Under the pieces are notes generated by a model. That model was not told the origin of the DNA. It saw only the letters and a program-made list of their open reading frames with translations, and did no database searches. A stretch of DNA of 19,901 nt from DASQWC01 sp035640475 (GTDB lineage Bacteria; Actinomycetota; JAICYB01): the NCBI GenBank assembly GCA_035640475.1, contig DASQWC010000084.1, forward strand, positions 1 to 19,901, written 5' to 3'. The translations under genes and the position numbers were made by a program. Positions 7,928 through 15,092 of the stretch are shown in pieces. Each line of letters begins with the position of its first letter. Positions within the stretch are counted from its first letter, which is position 1.

Positions 7928-8661
7928 TGCTGCTCGACGTGCGCGGCGTCTCGGTCTCCTTCGGCGGCGTCAGCGCGCTGACCGACGTCGACCTCACCGT
8001 CGACGCCGGCTCGGTCACCGGTCTGATCGGGCCCAACGGCGCGGGCAAGACGACGCTCTTCAACGTCGTGTCCGGGCTGCAGGTGCCGGACGCCGGTGTC
8101 GTCGCACTCGACGGCGAGGAGATGACGAGCCTGAAGCCGTATCAGCGTGCGCGCCTCGGCGTTGGGCGGACATTCCAGCGGTTGGAGGTGTTCGGCTCGA
8201 TGTCTGTGCGCGACAACATCCGCGTCTCGGCCGAGATCCTCAAGGCCTGGAACGGCGACGCTTCCGATCCTGCCTCGGTGGCCGACAACGTCATCGATCG
8301 CATTGGTCTTCGGGACGTCGCGGCTACGCGTGCCGACGAGCTTCCGACGGGCATGGCGCGTCTCGTCGAGCTGGGGCGCGCGCTCGCCATCGAGCCACGG
8401 CTGTTGCTGCTCGACGAGCCGTCGTCCGGCTTGGACGAACAAGAGACCGCTCAGCTTTCGTCGCTGCTGCGCGCACTTGCGCGCGAGGGTCTCGGTGTGC
8501 TTCTCGTCGAGCACGACGTCGAATTCGTCATGGGCGTGTGCAAGCGAATTCACGTTCTGGACTTCGGCCGCATTCTCGCCGTCGGGACGGCAAGAGAGAT
8601 CCAACGCAGTGCCGCAGTACAAGAGGCCTACCTCGGCGCATCACGGAAGTCGCGGCGGTGA
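7927..8661 (+). CDS. livG: LivG-type ABC transporter ATPase
   Basis: A 244-residue ATPase of the branched-chain amino acid (HAAT) importer family, starting at ATG 7927. Visible elements are Walker A GPNGAGKTT (35-43), Q-loop Gln84 in VGRTFQRLE, Walker B LLLLDEP (159-165), D-loop SGLD, and H-loop His196 in LVEHDVEFVM. GRTFQR and VEHD are typical of LivG rather than LivF. The ABC signature is unusual: where LSGGQ or LSYGQ is expected the protein reads LPTGMARLVELGRAL (139-153). It lies in the kstR transcription unit, while its probable partners (binding protein, permease, LivF) lie beyond a KstR operator about 0.9 kb downstream. The substrate is unknown; context suggests sterol-derived compounds. 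Confidence 0.9.
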   Translation: MLLDVRGVSVSFGGVSALTDVDLTVDAGSVTGLIGPNGAGKTTLFNVVSGLQVPDAGVVALDGEEMTSLKPYQRARLGVGRTFQRLEVFGSMSVRDNIRVSAEILKAWNGDASDPASVADNVIDRIGLRDVAATRADELPTGMARLVELGRALAIEPRLLLLDEPSSGLDEQETAQLSSLLRALAREGLGVLLVEHDVEFVMGVCKRIHVLDFGRILAVGTAREIQRSAAVQEAYLGASRKSRR

Positions 8662-9551
8662 GCCTGCGCCGTCCGCTTGCGACGGCGCTGCTGCTCGGTG
8701 CAACGGCGTGTAGCTCGGCGCCCGGCGTTCACCACATTCCGCTTCCGGGGCGTCCCTCGGCCGTCGCGGTTGACGCGGGCATTGTGTGGGTCGCCGACGA
8801 CGGCGCACACGTTGTGCGGGCGATCGACGAGTCCTCAGGCAAGCCCGTCGGGCGTCCGATCGAGGTCTCAAGAAACCCGATCGCGATCGCCGCGTCGCGC
8901 GACGCGGTGTGGGTCGCGCACGCCGACGGTTCCGTCGTCCATATCGACGCACACACGCGCGAGGCGAGTGAGCCCATTCGTGTGGGCGGCTCGCTGACCG
9001 GGATCGCGCTCTCAGGCCGGTACGTGTGGATCGCGGACCATTTGACGAGCTCGGTTGTCCAGCTCGATGGGCGGCGCAGACGAATCGTTCGCGTGTACCG
9101 AATTCGGCAAGGCGCCGTGCGCGTTGCCGTCGGCGAAGGTCTTTGGGTCACGAACAACGAGTCGACGGTCTCGCGTATCGATCCGCATGCAGGGAAGATC
9201 GAAAAGCCGATCGAGATCGGCGTCGGTCCGATCGGGCTCGAATTCGACGGCCGCCACGTCTGGGTTGCCAACAGCGACGACGGCACCGTCAGCCGCATCG
9301 ACGCGAGGTCCGGCCGGGTGACGAAGACGGTCCGGGTCGGCCGGGGGCCGATCGGCGTCGCCGTGCTCAAGGGTGTCTGGGTCGTCAATCAGGACGACCG
9401 CACGCTCGGCCGCGTGGGCGGCGACGAGGTGATCGATCTGCGCTTCGCGCCGCGCGGTGTTGCCTCCGGCGCGCGGTCGATCTGGGTGGTCGGAACGAAC
9501 CCGAGCGAGTTGATCCGTATTGATCCCGGGCAGAGGCGCCCAGTTGTATAA
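8658..9551 (+). CDS. Predicted lipoprotein with a seven-bladed YVTN/NHL-type beta-propeller
   Basis: A 297-residue protein starting at GTG 8658, overlapping the livG stop by GTGA. Residues 1-18 form a short signal peptide with Arg4-Arg5, a hydrophobic core and Cys18 in LLLGATACSS, consistent with a lipoprotein anchor (the lipobox is loose). The rest is built of seven repeats of about 40 residues, each with an aromatic strand: VWVADD, VWVAHA, VWIADH, LWVTNN, VWVANS, VWVVNQ and IWVVGT, interleaved with V/I-x-RID-type strands. This is the pattern of a seven-bladed YVTN/NHL-like propeller on the outer face of the membrane. Virginiamycin-B-lyase-like proteins share the fold, but I see no basis for assigning enzyme activity. 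Its place between livG and the binding-protein gene suggests an accessory or docking role for the transporter. Confidence 0.8.
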   Translation: MSLRRPLATALLLGATACSSAPGVHHIPLPGRPSAVAVDAGIVWVADDGAHVVRAIDESSGKPVGRPIEVSRNPIAIAASRDAVWVAHADGSVVHIDAHTREASEPIRVGGSLTGIALSGRYVWIADHLTSSVVQLDGRRRRIVRVYRIRQGAVRVAVGEGLWVTNNESTVSRIDPHAGKIEKPIEIGVGPIGLEFDGRHVWVANSDDGTVSRIDARSGRVTKTVRVGRGPIGVAVLKGVWVVNQDDRTLGRVGGDEVIDLRFAPRGVASGARSIWVVGTNPSELIRIDPGQRRPVV

Positions 9552-9554
9552 AAC

Positions 9555-9568
9555 GAGAACACGTTCTA
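9555..9568 (+). promoter_or_regulatory. KstR-type operator upstream of the substrate-binding protein gene
   Basis: GAGAACACGTTCTA matches the KstR consensus TNNAACNNGTTNNA at seven of eight fixed bases (G instead of the first T) and has AGAAC/GTTCT dyad arms. It begins 4 bp after the stop of the lipoprotein gene and 45 bp before the TTG start of the binding-protein gene. It follows an A/T-rich patch, TATAAAAC (9547-9554), that could form part of a promoter. It should make the transporter genes, and probably everything to fadE27, responsive to the KstR-like repressor at 7304-7927. Confidence 0.78.
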
Positions 9569-9600
9569 GTGTGGACGACCTGGGGAGGGGGTCCACCACG

Positions 9601-9605
9601 GGGAG
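9601..9605 (+). promoter_or_regulatory. Ribosome binding site fixing the TTG start of the binding-protein gene
   Basis: GGGAG lies 7 bases before TTG 9613. It is too close to the alternative GTG 9607 and does not serve GTG 9571, which sits almost on the operator. TTG 9613 also gives the cleanest lipoprotein signal peptide. Confidence 0.5.
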
Positions 9606-9612
9606 AGTGGGC

Positions 9613-11040
9613 TTGCGATCGAGAGCGCTCGCACTTTGCGTTCTAGCCGCGTTCGTCTCGACCGCGTGCGGCTCCCGCCTTCCCGACCAGGTGCTCGAGG
9701 ACATCGACGCCCGGAACACAGGAGCGCAGAGCGCGCTGACCGGTCCGGTCGACGGCACGTCCGGATCGCAGCAGCGAGCCGGCGGTGGAAGCACGGGTGG
9801 TGGGACGGTCGCGAGCGGACGCATCTCCGGCTCGGGCGGCGACTCGACGGGCCCGGGCGCCGGCGGCACGCGCGCCGTCCAAGCCGGATCCAAATGCGCA
9901 CAAGCACGGTCTGCCGGGCCCGGCGTCACCGACGACGAGATCAGGGTCGCGAGCATCGTGACCGACTCGGGTCCATTGCCCGGCGCGACCGAAGGGTCGT
10001 TCCGCGGTGCGGCGTCCTACTTCGCGCTGGTGAACGCGCAGGGCGGCGTGTGCGGCCGCAAGATAAAGCTCGTCAAAGGTGACGACGGGCTCGACCCGGC
10101 CAAGGGCCGCGGCGAGTTCCTGCGCCTGGAACCGGACGTCTTCGCCTTTACCGGCTCCTTCTCGGTCGCCGACTCCGGCTACATCGACCTCATCGAGTCG
10201 AGCGGCGTCCCGTGGGTCGCCATCGTCGTCGAGCCGGAAGGCCGCAGTGCTCGGAACGTCTTGCCGCGCTCGCAGGAAGGCGTCGTGAATACGGGTCCGT
10301 TCGTTTGGTGGAAGCAGAAGCATCCGAACGTCAAACGAGCGGCCATTCTGTTCGCCGACGTCGGTGGTGTGTCCGCGAACGTTCCCGGCTTCGAGAAGGC
10401 CATCGAGCGGGCCGGCTTCGATCGACGCTACACCGCCGCGGCCGACGTGACATCACCAGACTTCACGCCCGAGATTCAACAGGCACAGGACGAAGGCATC
10501 GAATTCTTCTTCCTCTTTGCCTTCGAGGTGAACATGCACGTCCGCATCATTCGGAACATGCGGCAGCAGAACTACGACCCGCCGATCAAAGGCGCCAACA
10601 TCGCGTTCAACACGCGCTTCTCGGAGCTGAACGGCAAGGACGGCGACGGCTGGGAGAACTATCAGACCCATCTGCTCTTCCTCGACCCGAAAGAGCGCTC
10701 TCGCTCGCAAGATGTCGCCAGCTTCATCGACTGGAACAACCGGGTATTTCCGGGAGCGCAGCTCGACCTATTCCCCGTATCCGGCTGGGGACACGCGGCG
10801 TTCTTCGTGCAAGCGCTGCAGTCCATCGAGGGGGCGATGACACGCGAGGCGCTCATCGATGCCCTGTACAAGCAGACGAAATTCGACACAGGGGGGCTCG
10901 CGGCCAACATCGATCCCAGGACGGGCGGTGGAGAGGGTTGTTGGAACATGGCCGTCCATCGTGGGGGCAAGTGGATTCGCGAATACCCGGCGGACAAGCT
11001 CTTCGAGTGCGACATCGGCGAGCTCTACAAGTTCCGATAG
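9613..11040 (+). CDS. Liv/HAAT-type ABC substrate-binding lipoprotein
   Basis: A 475-residue extracytoplasmic binding protein of the Peripla_BP_6 (LivJ/LivK-like) class. The signal peptide RSRALALCVLAAFVSTAC ends at lipobox Cys19. A Gly/Ser/Thr-rich linker (about residues 40-92) is followed by the domain start GPGVTDDEIRVASIVTDSG, typical of HAAT binding proteins. Internal landmarks are GRKIKLVKGDDGLDPAKG and FTGSFSVADSGYIDLIE, then the end segment GGGEGCWNMAVHRGGKW. Cys95, Cys147 and the C-terminal cysteines may form disulfides. TTG 9613 is chosen because of the GGGAG site 7 bases upstream; the frame is open back to about 9520. Family members bind amino acids, aromatic acids and, reportedly, some steroid acids, so the ligand cannot be read from sequence. 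The KstR operator directly upstream argues for a sterol-related ligand. Confidence 0.9.
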   Translation: MRSRALALCVLAAFVSTACGSRLPDQVLEDIDARNTGAQSALTGPVDGTSGSQQRAGGGSTGGGTVASGRISGSGGDSTGPGAGGTRAVQAGSKCAQARSAGPGVTDDEIRVASIVTDSGPLPGATEGSFRGAASYFALVNAQGGVCGRKIKLVKGDDGLDPAKGRGEFLRLEPDVFAFTGSFSVADSGYIDLIESSGVPWVAIVVEPEGRSARNVLPRSQEGVVNTGPFVWWKQKHPNVKRAAILFADVGGVSANVPGFEKAIERAGFDRRYTAAADVTSPDFTPEIQQAQDEGIEFFFLFAFEVNMHVRIIRNMRQQNYDPPIKGANIAFNTRFSELNGKDGDGWENYQTHLLFLDPKERSRSQDVASFIDWNNRVFPGAQLDLFPVSGWGHAAFFVQALQSIEGAMTREALIDALYKQTKFDTGGLAANIDPRTGGGEGCWNMAVHRGGKWIREYPADKLFECDIGELYKFR

Positions 11041-11066
11041 TGCCGCGGCCCGGATGAGGTAGGGCC

Positions 11067-13046
11067 TTGGAGAAATTCTTCGTCTTCTTCATCATCGGCG
11101 TGGCGATCAGCGCCGTGTACGCGATCTCCGCGACGGGTCTCGTCGTCACGTACATCACGTCCGGCGTGTTCAACTTCGCGCACGGCGCGATCGGCATGTT
11201 TCTTGCGTTCGTGTACTGGGAGCTGCGCGTCAACCGCGGCTGGCCGACGATCGCAGCGCTGGCGGTCACGTTGCTGGTAGTCGGGCCGTCCATCGGCGTC
11301 CTGCTGGACGTCCTGATCATGCGATCGCTCCTCAAAGGTGCGTCCGTCGCGACGAAACTCGTCGTAACGCTCGCGTTGCTGCTCGCGTTCCAAGGGGCCG
11401 CCCTCGCGATCTGGGGAATTGAGTTGCGCACGTTGCCGGGACTCTGGGGGAATCGCGCGTATTCGGTCCTCGGGTTGAACGTGACCTGGGATCAGACCAC
11501 GACGATCCTCGCGGCCGTCGGCGTGGCCTTCGGTTTCCGCGCGATCTTTCGTTATACGCGGCTGGGTGTGGCCATGCGTGCCGTCGTCGACAACCGTGAG
11601 CTGTGTGCGGTGAAGGGCATCAACCCGAACATCGTCACGGCATTCTCGTGGGCCATTGGGTGCTCGCTCGCGGGTCTCGCAGCTGTTCTGATCGCGCCCG
11701 GGCTGAACCTGGAAGTCAACACGCTCAGCATCCTGGTCGTCTCCGCGTACGCGGCGGCCGTCGTCGGGCGGCTCCAGAACCTCCCGGCGACGTTCATCGG
11801 TGCGCTCGCGCTCGGCGTGAGCCAAGCGATGATCGTCGCCTACCTTCCGACCGAGAACGACTTTGTGCAGAACATGCGTCCGGCGCTGCCGTTCGTCCTG
11901 CTGTTCGGAGCGCTGCTGGTCCGGCGCGAGCTTCGGCTCCCGGAACGTGTGAAGACGCACTCGGAGCCCGAGCCTCCGTCGGCGCGGACGACGTGGATCA
12001 TCGGCGGCATCGCCGTCGTGGTCGCCTTCGCCGTCAGCGGGAGGCTCTCACCCGCGGATCTGCTGATCGGAAGCAAGGGCTTCGTGTTCGCGTCGCTCGT
12101 GCTCAGTCTTGTGCTGCTCGCGGGCTTGTCGGGTCAGGTCTCGTTGATGCAGATGTCGTTCGCGGGACTCGGCGCGGTCATCCTCGCCAAGCTGCCCGAA
12201 GGAGTGCCGTGGATCGTGTCCCTCGGCATCGCCGCGCTCGTCGTCGGACTTGTGGGCGGCATCGTTTCTTTGCCGGCGCTTCGATTGCGCGGACTGTATC
12301 TCGCCTTGCTCACGCTCGCGTTCGCGATCATGGCCGACAACCTCGTGTTCGGGAACCGAGCGCTGCTCGGCGGCGGGATCACACTTCGTGTTCCGCGTCC
12401 GAGCATCCTGGGGGCCGAGTTCTTCAGCGAGCGAGCGTTGTTCGTGATCCTCGCGATCGTCGCCGTCGCGTTCGCCAACATCTTCCTCGCCGTGCGACGG
12501 AGCTCGCTCGGACGAATGCTCGCCGCGATGCGGGACGCACCCAATGCGGCCCAGACGCTTGGGATGAACCTCACCGCGGCAAAGCTCAAGGTGTTCGGAC
12601 TGTCGGCGTTGATGGCCGGCGCGGCCGGAGCCTTCTTTGGCGGCTTGCAATCTCGCGTCGGGCAGTTGGACTTTCTGTGGTTCCGCTCGCTGTCGGTCTT
12701 GCTCGTTGCGACGATCTTCGGCGTGACGAGCGTGTCCGGTGCGTTCCTCGGCGCGTTGTTCTTCGTCGTTCTCCCCGAGCTCAGCCGCGACGACCCCGGA
12801 CGAACGCTCTGGCTCCAGCCGCTGTTGATCGGGCTGCTCGCGATCGCGACCGCTCGCCGGCCGGAGGGCCTCGCCGGCCAATTGCGAAACAAGCTCCGTC
12901 CGTTTATCCGGCGGCTGCCCGAGGCCGTGTGGGCGCCTGCTGCCGCCGATGGGGCGCGCGCCGGCGGCCCGGAGACCAACGGCGAAGTCGGCGACACCGC
13001 CGCCGTCAAGCCGCCGCGGAGGAGGGTGAGCCTTGCAAAGCCGTAA
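11067..13046 (+). CDS. Fused LivH-LivM ABC permease
   Basis: A 659-residue membrane protein combining both permease subunits of a Liv-type importer. The N-terminal half is LivH-like, with TYITSGVFNFAHGAIGMF (28-45) and AMRAVVDNRELCAVKGIN. A hydrophilic linker (about residues 286-308) containing RRELRLPERVKTHSEPEP follows. The C-terminal half is LivM-like, with GLSGQVSLMQMSFAGLGA (about 353-370) and GRMLAAMRDAPNAAQTLGMN, then a Pro/Ala-rich cytoplasmic tail. Start TTG 11067 is supported by GAGGTAGGG just upstream; an in-frame GTG at 11100 would cut into TM1. The gene follows the binding-protein gene after 26 bp, and its last 14 bp overlap livF. LivH-LivM fusions are known in actinobacteria, so the fusion itself is not new; its association with sterol genes is the point of interest. 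Confidence 0.9.
   Translation: MEKFFVFFIIGVAISAVYAISATGLVVTYITSGVFNFAHGAIGMFLAFVYWELRVNRGWPTIAALAVTLLVVGPSIGVLLDVLIMRSLLKGASVATKLVVTLALLLAFQGAALAIWGIELRTLPGLWGNRAYSVLGLNVTWDQTTTILAAVGVAFGFRAIFRYTRLGVAMRAVVDNRELCAVKGINPNIVTAFSWAIGCSLAGLAAVLIAPGLNLEVNTLSILVVSAYAAAVVGRLQNLPATFIGALALGVSQAMIVAYLPTENDFVQNMRPALPFVLLFGALLVRRELRLPERVKTHSEPEPPSARTTWIIGGIAVVVAFAVSGRLSPADLLIGSKGFVFASLVLSLVLLAGLSGQVSLMQMSFAGLGAVILAKLPEGVPWIVSLGIAALVVGLVGGIVSLPALRLRGLYLALLTLAFAIMADNLVFGNRALLGGGITLRVPRPSILGAEFFSERALFVILAIVAVAFANIFLAVRRSSLGRMLAAMRDAPNAAQTLGMNLTAAKLKVFGLSALMAGAAGAFFGGLQSRVGQLDFLWFRSLSVLLVATIFGVTSVSGAFLGALFFVVLPELSRDDPGRTLWLQPLLIGLLAIATARRPEGLAGQLRNKLRPFIRRLPEAVWAPAAADGARAGGPETNGEVGDTAAVKPPRRRVSLAKP
13018..13026 (+). 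promoter_or_regulatory. Strong ribosome binding site for livF inside the permease gene
   Basis: GGAGGAGGG lies 6 bases before TTG 13033, within the last codons of the LivH-LivM fusion. It supports a TTG start for livF and a 14-bp gene overlap; the nearby GTG at 13026 is out of frame. Confidence 0.6.
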
Positions 13047-13767
13047 CGGCCGAGCCGCCGCTCCACTCCTCGAGCTGCGCGGCGTCCGGGCCGCCTACGA
13101 GAAGGTCGAGGTGCTCCACGGGATCGATCTCGAGATCGGCGGCGGCAAGCTCGTGGCCGTCCTCGGTCCCAACGGTGCAGGCAAGACGACGATGTTGCGC
13201 GTGATGAGCGGGCTCATGCAGCCGACGAGCGGTCAGATGCTGATGGAGGGCTACGACGTCTCGGGAGCGGGTGCCGAGGAGCTCGCGGACGCGGGCGTGT
13301 GCCTCATTCCCGAGGGTCGCGGGATCTTCCCGAACCTCACCGTGCGCGAGAACCTCCTCATGGACACCTATGCCGGCAAGCGCGCCGTCGGCGAGCTCGA
13401 GGACGTCGTCTTCGAGAGGTTCCCCGTGTTGCGCGATCGCCGCGATCAGCTCGCCGGGACGTTGTCGGGCGGGGAGCAGCAGATGCTCGCTCTCAGTCGC
13501 GCGTTGTCCACCGATCCCGCCCTCATCCTCCTTGATGAAGTGTCGATGGGACTGGCGCCGTTGATCGTCGAGGCGCTGTTCGAAATCGTGCGCAAGCTCA
13601 CGGCGACGGCAGGTGTCACCATCGTGATCGTGGAACAGTTCGCCGATGTCGTTCTCGAGTTCGCCGACACCGTTGCCTTGATGTCCCAGGGCCGCATCCG
13701 GGCCACCGGCCCGCCCAGCAAGGTCAAGGGAAAGATCGAAGCGACATATCTCGGCGGCCGGCGATGA
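13033..13767 (+). CDS. livF: LivF-type ABC transporter ATPase
   Basis: A 244-residue ATPase starting at TTG 13033. Walker A GPNGAGKTT (45-53), LIPEGRGIFPNLTVRENL (91-108, the LivF form of the Q-loop region), canonical signature LSGGEQQMLALSRAL (144-158), Walker B LILLDE (164-169) and SMGLAP identify it as LivF. The final VEQFADVV takes the place of the LivF-typical VEQNA, with Phe in place of the usual Asn. It should pair with the LivG-like protein (7927-8661) as the second nucleotide-binding subunit under the fused permease. The pairing would combine this intact signature with the degenerate one in LivG. The stop overlaps the next gene in ATGA, so it is translationally coupled to the secreted protein. 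Confidence 0.92.
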   Translation: MQSRNGRAAAPLLELRGVRAAYEKVEVLHGIDLEIGGGKLVAVLGPNGAGKTTMLRVMSGLMQPTSGQMLMEGYDVSGAGAEELADAGVCLIPEGRGIFPNLTVRENLLMDTYAGKRAVGELEDVVFERFPVLRDRRDQLAGTLSGGEQQMLALSRALSTDPALILLDEVSMGLAPLIVEALFEIVRKLTATAGVTIVIVEQFADVVLEFADTVALMSQGRIRATGPPSKVKGKIEATYLGGRR

Positions 13768-15092
13768 AGCCGCTGCGTCTCTCCTTCTGTCTGTTCGCGC
13801 TCGTCGCTGCTTTCGCTTTCGCGGTGCCCGCGGGAGCCGAGGACACGACGCCGGGCGAGAACCTCGGCGGGTACGACGCGCAGGCGTCGGCCATGGCGTT
13901 CTCGTTCCAGCCCGTCTTCCCGGCGCTGCTCCCGACCGGAGACGCACCGGTCGAGGGGACGATCGGGCTGGCGACCGGACGGGTGAAGTCGGGCGGCAAT
14001 GCGGCCGGGCGCGGCGCGATCATCTGGCCGGGCAACGCCGCGGCCGATCCCGGCCCGCTGATCGGCGCCGGCTTCGGACAGGAAGCGATCGGAGCGCTCA
14101 TTCCGAAGTGGCCCCTGCAGGCGCAAGCCGTCCAGGGAGAAGGCGAGGTCACCACGGGCGCGCCGCCGGCAATCTCGATGAAGGCGTACGGCTTCGCCGA
14201 CCGCGGGGCCGGCGACGTCCGGGCCGCGGACGTCGACGTTCCCGGACTCCTCCATGCCGAACATGTGGCGTCGACGTCCGAGACCACCGTCACCGACGGC
14301 GCCGTCTCGTCGGTCGCACGTGTTGCGTTCGACGGCGTTTCACTCTTCGACGGCCACGTCACGGTCGAACAGATTCGCAGTCTTTCGAAGACGACGAGCA
14401 ACGGCGGGACCGCGACGACGGCCGGGGACGTGGATATCGTCGGCATGAAGATCGGCGGTATCGACGTGTCGGTGACCGACGATGGGTTCAAGGTGACCGG
14501 CGCCCCGCCGGACGCCGGCTCCGCACCGGGCGCGGGCGGCGAACCCTTCCCGGGCCAGTCACCCGAGGAGCAGGTACAAGAGGTGCTCGCCAATCTCGGC
14601 GCGCGCATCACGCTGTTCCACGGCGTGGGCCGGAAGACGGGCGGTCAAGCGCAGCACTACGAGCTCGGCCTTGTGTTCTCGATCGACAACCCCGTCGTCC
14701 AGGGACCGATCCCGCCCGGCCGCTTCGACGTCATCGTCGGATCAACGGCGTCCTCGACCTTCGCCTCGATGCCGTTCCGGTTCGACGGCGGCGGGTTCGG
14801 CGAGTCGGGGGCCACGCCGTCCCGGGAGCCCGGCTCCGTCTCGATCGGTGAGGGCCCGGCGCCCGGCGCCGGAAGTCTGTCACCGATCGGTGAGCAAGTG
14901 GACGCTTCGGGCGACGTCGGAGGAGGCGTCGTGACCGACGTTGCGCAACGCTCCGACTACAAGTTCGGCGGTGTACCGGCAAGCACGCTCGTCATCCTCT
15001 TGCTGGCGGCTCTGCTGGCCGCGCGGTACATGCGCAACTTCTTTCTTTCTGTCATCGGTGTGAAAAGCGCGAATGAAGGGAGCGAAGCGTGA
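13764..15092 (+). CDS. Unrecognised secreted protein with C-terminal membrane anchor and internal repeat
   Basis: A 442-residue protein I cannot assign to a named family. Residues 1-25 form a Sec signal peptide (KPLRLSF, a hydrophobic core, then VPAGA before Glu26). Residues 26-250 are Gly/Ala/Val-rich and probably beta-structured. They include two related units, 166-197 (EHVASTSETTVTDGAVSS...) and 202-233 (EQIRSLSKTTSNGGTATT...), that share the E-x-[VI]-x-S-x-S-x-TT pattern. A Pro/Gly linker (246-266) leads to a second domain (267-342) containing LFHGVGRKTGG and YELGLVFSIDN. Another Gly-rich stretch precedes a transmembrane helix at about 407-423 (STLVILLLAALLAARYM) and a short cytoplasmic tail. 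The layout resembles surface-anchored extracellular proteins. ATGA coupling to livF and GTGA coupling to the next gene place it inside the transporter operon, suggesting a role in presenting or passing substrate. Confidence 0.85.
   Translation: MKPLRLSFCLFALVAAFAFAVPAGAEDTTPGENLGGYDAQASAMAFSFQPVFPALLPTGDAPVEGTIGLATGRVKSGGNAAGRGAIIWPGNAAADPGPLIGAGFGQEAIGALIPKWPLQAQAVQGEGEVTTGAPPAISMKAYGFADRGAGDVRAADVDVPGLLHAEHVASTSETTVTDGAVSSVARVAFDGVSLFDGHVTVEQIRSLSKTTSNGGTATTAGDVDIVGMKIGGIDVSVTDDGFKVTGAPPDAGSAPGAGGEPFPGQSPEEQVQEVLANLGARITLFHGVGRKTGGQAQHYELGLVFSIDNPVVQGPIPPGRFDVIVGSTASSTFASMPFRFDGGGFGESGATPSREPGSVSIGEGPAPGAGSLSPIGEQVDASGDVGGGVVTDVAQRSDYKFGGVPASTLVILLLAALLAARYMRNFFLSVIGVKSANEGSEA

Noticed and set aside
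9571..9596. Inverted repeat GTGGAC/GTCCAC in the leader of the binding-protein gene, with a G-rich loop resembling a ribosome site: possible riboswitch or translational switch.
   Set aside because: Only a 6-bp stem with a 14-base loop; easily expected by chance at this GC content, and the ribosome site I favour (9601-9605) lies outside it.
9571..9612. GTG 9571 or GTG 9607 as start of the binding-protein gene.
   Set aside because: GTG 9571 lies next to the operator with no ribosome site and gives a polar extension before the signal peptide; GTG 9607 is one base from GGGAG. TTG 9613 fits better, though GTG 9607 cannot be excluded.
13629..13645. GGAACAGTTC-like dyad in livF (and a similar one near 4418) as a further KstR operator.
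   Set aside because: The AAC and GTT halves are one base apart rather than two, and both lie inside coding sequence away from any start.
7927..13767. Reading the Liv genes as an ordinary branched-chain amino acid importer.
   Set aside because: Not excluded by sequence alone, but the KstR-type operator, the coupled sterol dehydrogenase genes and the extra envelope proteins make a generic amino-acid role the weaker reading.
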